Shown: in pieces, positions 5,089-6,114 of the stretch
Numbering within the stretch: the first letter of the stretch is position 1
Layout: every line of letters starts with the position of its first letter
Origin: Puniceicoccales bacterium
Lineage (GTDB): Bacteria > Verrucomicrobiota > Verrucomicrobiia > Opitutales > JAIRLM01
Direction of reading: 5' to 3'
Length of the DNA stretch: 6,114 nucleotides
Assembly (NCBI GenBank): GCA_031258995.1
Contig: JAIRMB010000051.1
Coordinates: 1 to 6,114 of the forward strand
Made by a program: the position numbers and the translations under genes
Notes under the pieces: generated by a model
Databases searched by the model: none
What the model was told of the DNA's origin: nothing
The model's input: only the letters and a program-made list of their open reading frames with translations

Positions 5089-6114
5089 GTAACAGAGCGG
5101 AGCGGCATTACGACGCAGAGAAAGTCCTCACCGGCCCGCAAGACGCCGGGATTCAAATGATCACGAAATTCAAAAAGAACTTCCGGGCAGCCTAGCGCCC
5201 GCAGTGGGTCGATGAGATATTTGGGATTGAAAGAGATCTCCACCTCCCGCTGGCCCGGCGAGACGGCGGCGACGCGCTCGTAGGCATCTCCCACCTCGCC
5301 GCTGGAAGCAAAAATTTCTACCAAATTTTCACTGAATTTTAGCCGTGCGGCCGGCGCCGTTCCGCTGTTGACGAGCACCGCCCGCTGAAGAGCCCCTAAA
5401 ATGGCTTCCCGTAGAAGTGTTACTCGCCACTCGGCGGCGCTGGGGATAACCTGCCGATAGTTAGGATAGGTCCCTTCCACCACTTTACTGATCAAAAAGG
5501 CCCGCAACTGGGCAAAGTTTTCCGGATAGGCGACGTCAAAGGATACCTGCCGGCCACTAAAGGAAATGGTAACTTTTTCAGCTTTGGGCAGGAGCCGCAG
5601 CAGTTCGGCGCCGCTTCGAGCCGGCAGAATGAGCGTACCGCTGCCACCTTCGGCGCCGCGGTGACAGCTGCGAGCCAGCCGCCGACCGTCCGTGGCCACC
5701 AATGTCAGCGTGCCTTCGGCCAATTGGAAATATATGCCATTTAAAATTTGTCGGTGCTCATCCCGCGATTGGGCATAGTCCACCTGTCGCAGCAGGGAAA
5801 CAAATTTCGCGGCGGAGAGCTCCACAGCTACGGACTTCTCTACGGTCGGCAGGGAGGGAAAGTCGGCTGCCGGCAGCGCGGCGAGTCGAAAAAGGGACCC
5901 GCCGCCGGACAGGCGGACAGCCGTTCCGCCCGAGAGCAACTCCACGTCCAGGGAATCGGCGCCGATGGCCCGACAGACGCTGGCCATTTTCCGCAGAGGT
6001 AGCGTGGCGCTCCCCTCCCTCTCCACGGCCGCCGCCAGGGTATTCCCCATGGCAAAGTCCAAATTGGTAGCCGTCAGAGCCAATCCATTTTCCCCGGCTT
6101 CCAGCAAAACATTG
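5085..6114 (-). CDS. dnaN: DNA polymerase III beta subunit (sliding clamp), 5' end missing
   Basis: DnaN forms the dimeric ring that slides on DNA and holds the replicative polymerase; it also recruits repair and mismatch factors through its hydrophobic pocket. 342 codons are visible and the frame runs off the right edge (first full codon AAT at 6113-6111, reading NVLLEAGENG). A family length near 370 residues means about 30 N-terminal residues lie outside. A TTG at 6107 is only an internal Leu, not the start. Recognisable features, counting from the Leu at 6107: LTATNLDFAM (11-20) in the first clamp domain, NGIYFQL (123-129) and VATDGRRLA (137-145) in the second, YPNYRQVIP (214-222) at the boundary to the third, and FEFRDHLNPGVLR (312-324) with VVMPLRS (332-338) near the end. 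The last block is the usual 'YxxMPMR' clamp tail plus two extra residues. It is the first visible gene of the operon; dnaA often lies upstream of dnaN in bacteria but that would be beyond the window. Confidence 0.98.
   Translation of the reverse strand, partial: NVLLEAGENGLALTATNLDFAMGNTLAAAVEREGSATLPLRKMASVCRAIGADSLDVELLSGGTAVRLSGGGSLFRLAALPAADFPSLPTVEKSVAVELSAAKFVSLLRQVDYAQSRDEHRQILNGIYFQLAEGTLTLVATDGRRLARSCHRGAEGGSGTLILPARSGAELLRLLPKAEKVTISFSGRQVSFDVAYPENFAQLRAFLISKVVEGTYPNYRQVIPSAAEWRVTLLREAILGALQRAVLVNSGTAPAARLKFSENLVEIFASSGEVGDAYERVAAVSPGQREVEISFNPKYLIDPLRALGCPEVLFEFRDHLNPGVLRAGEDFLCVVMPLRSVT

Overview
The window looks like chromosome of a Gram-negative bacterium. It carries a gene for lipid A assembly (lpxD), a probable outer-membrane beta-barrel gene, and a compact housekeeping operon headed by the replication clamp gene dnaN. 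A host in the Verrucomicrobiota (Opitutales-like) is my best guess from the general feel of the dnaN / small membrane protein / ruvX / truA order, but this is a weak inference because I could run no search. Roughly 1.6 kb holds no convincing intact gene, and part of it is a decayed insertion sequence. That suggests a genome that has lost genes, as host-associated bacteria often do.

Left part (1-759): a gene-poor stretch with two strong inverted repeats (59-87 and 160-198), then a frameshifted remnant of an IS5-family transposase on the minus strand (about 295-745). Next on the plus strand come a secreted, probably outer-membrane barrel protein (760-1548) and lpxD (1617-2657). Both act in building the outer envelope. 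Neither start has a clear ribosome binding site.

Middle (2658-3631): lpxD and the right-hand operon converge on about 1 kb of poor coding quality. It contains one possible minus-strand gene of unknown function (3163-3555) and a decayed-looking segment (2658-3162) with a short coding-like patch.

Right part (3632-6114, minus strand): a tightly packed operon read from right to left, dnaN (5' end beyond the window), a 77-residue membrane-anchored putative zinc-ribbon protein, ruvX and truA. The junctions are an ATGA overlap, a 9-base gap and a GTGA overlap, which points to one transcript with coupled translation. A weak hairpin terminator candidate overlaps the truA stop codon. The operon joins replication (sliding clamp), RNA or Holliday-junction processing (RuvX/YqgF) and tRNA modification (TruA). 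The small membrane protein is the one member without a known role.

I found no CRISPR array, rRNA or convincing tRNA. The most interesting item is the small TM-plus-Cys4 protein inside the dnaN operon. Nothing in the window amounts to a clear novel system.
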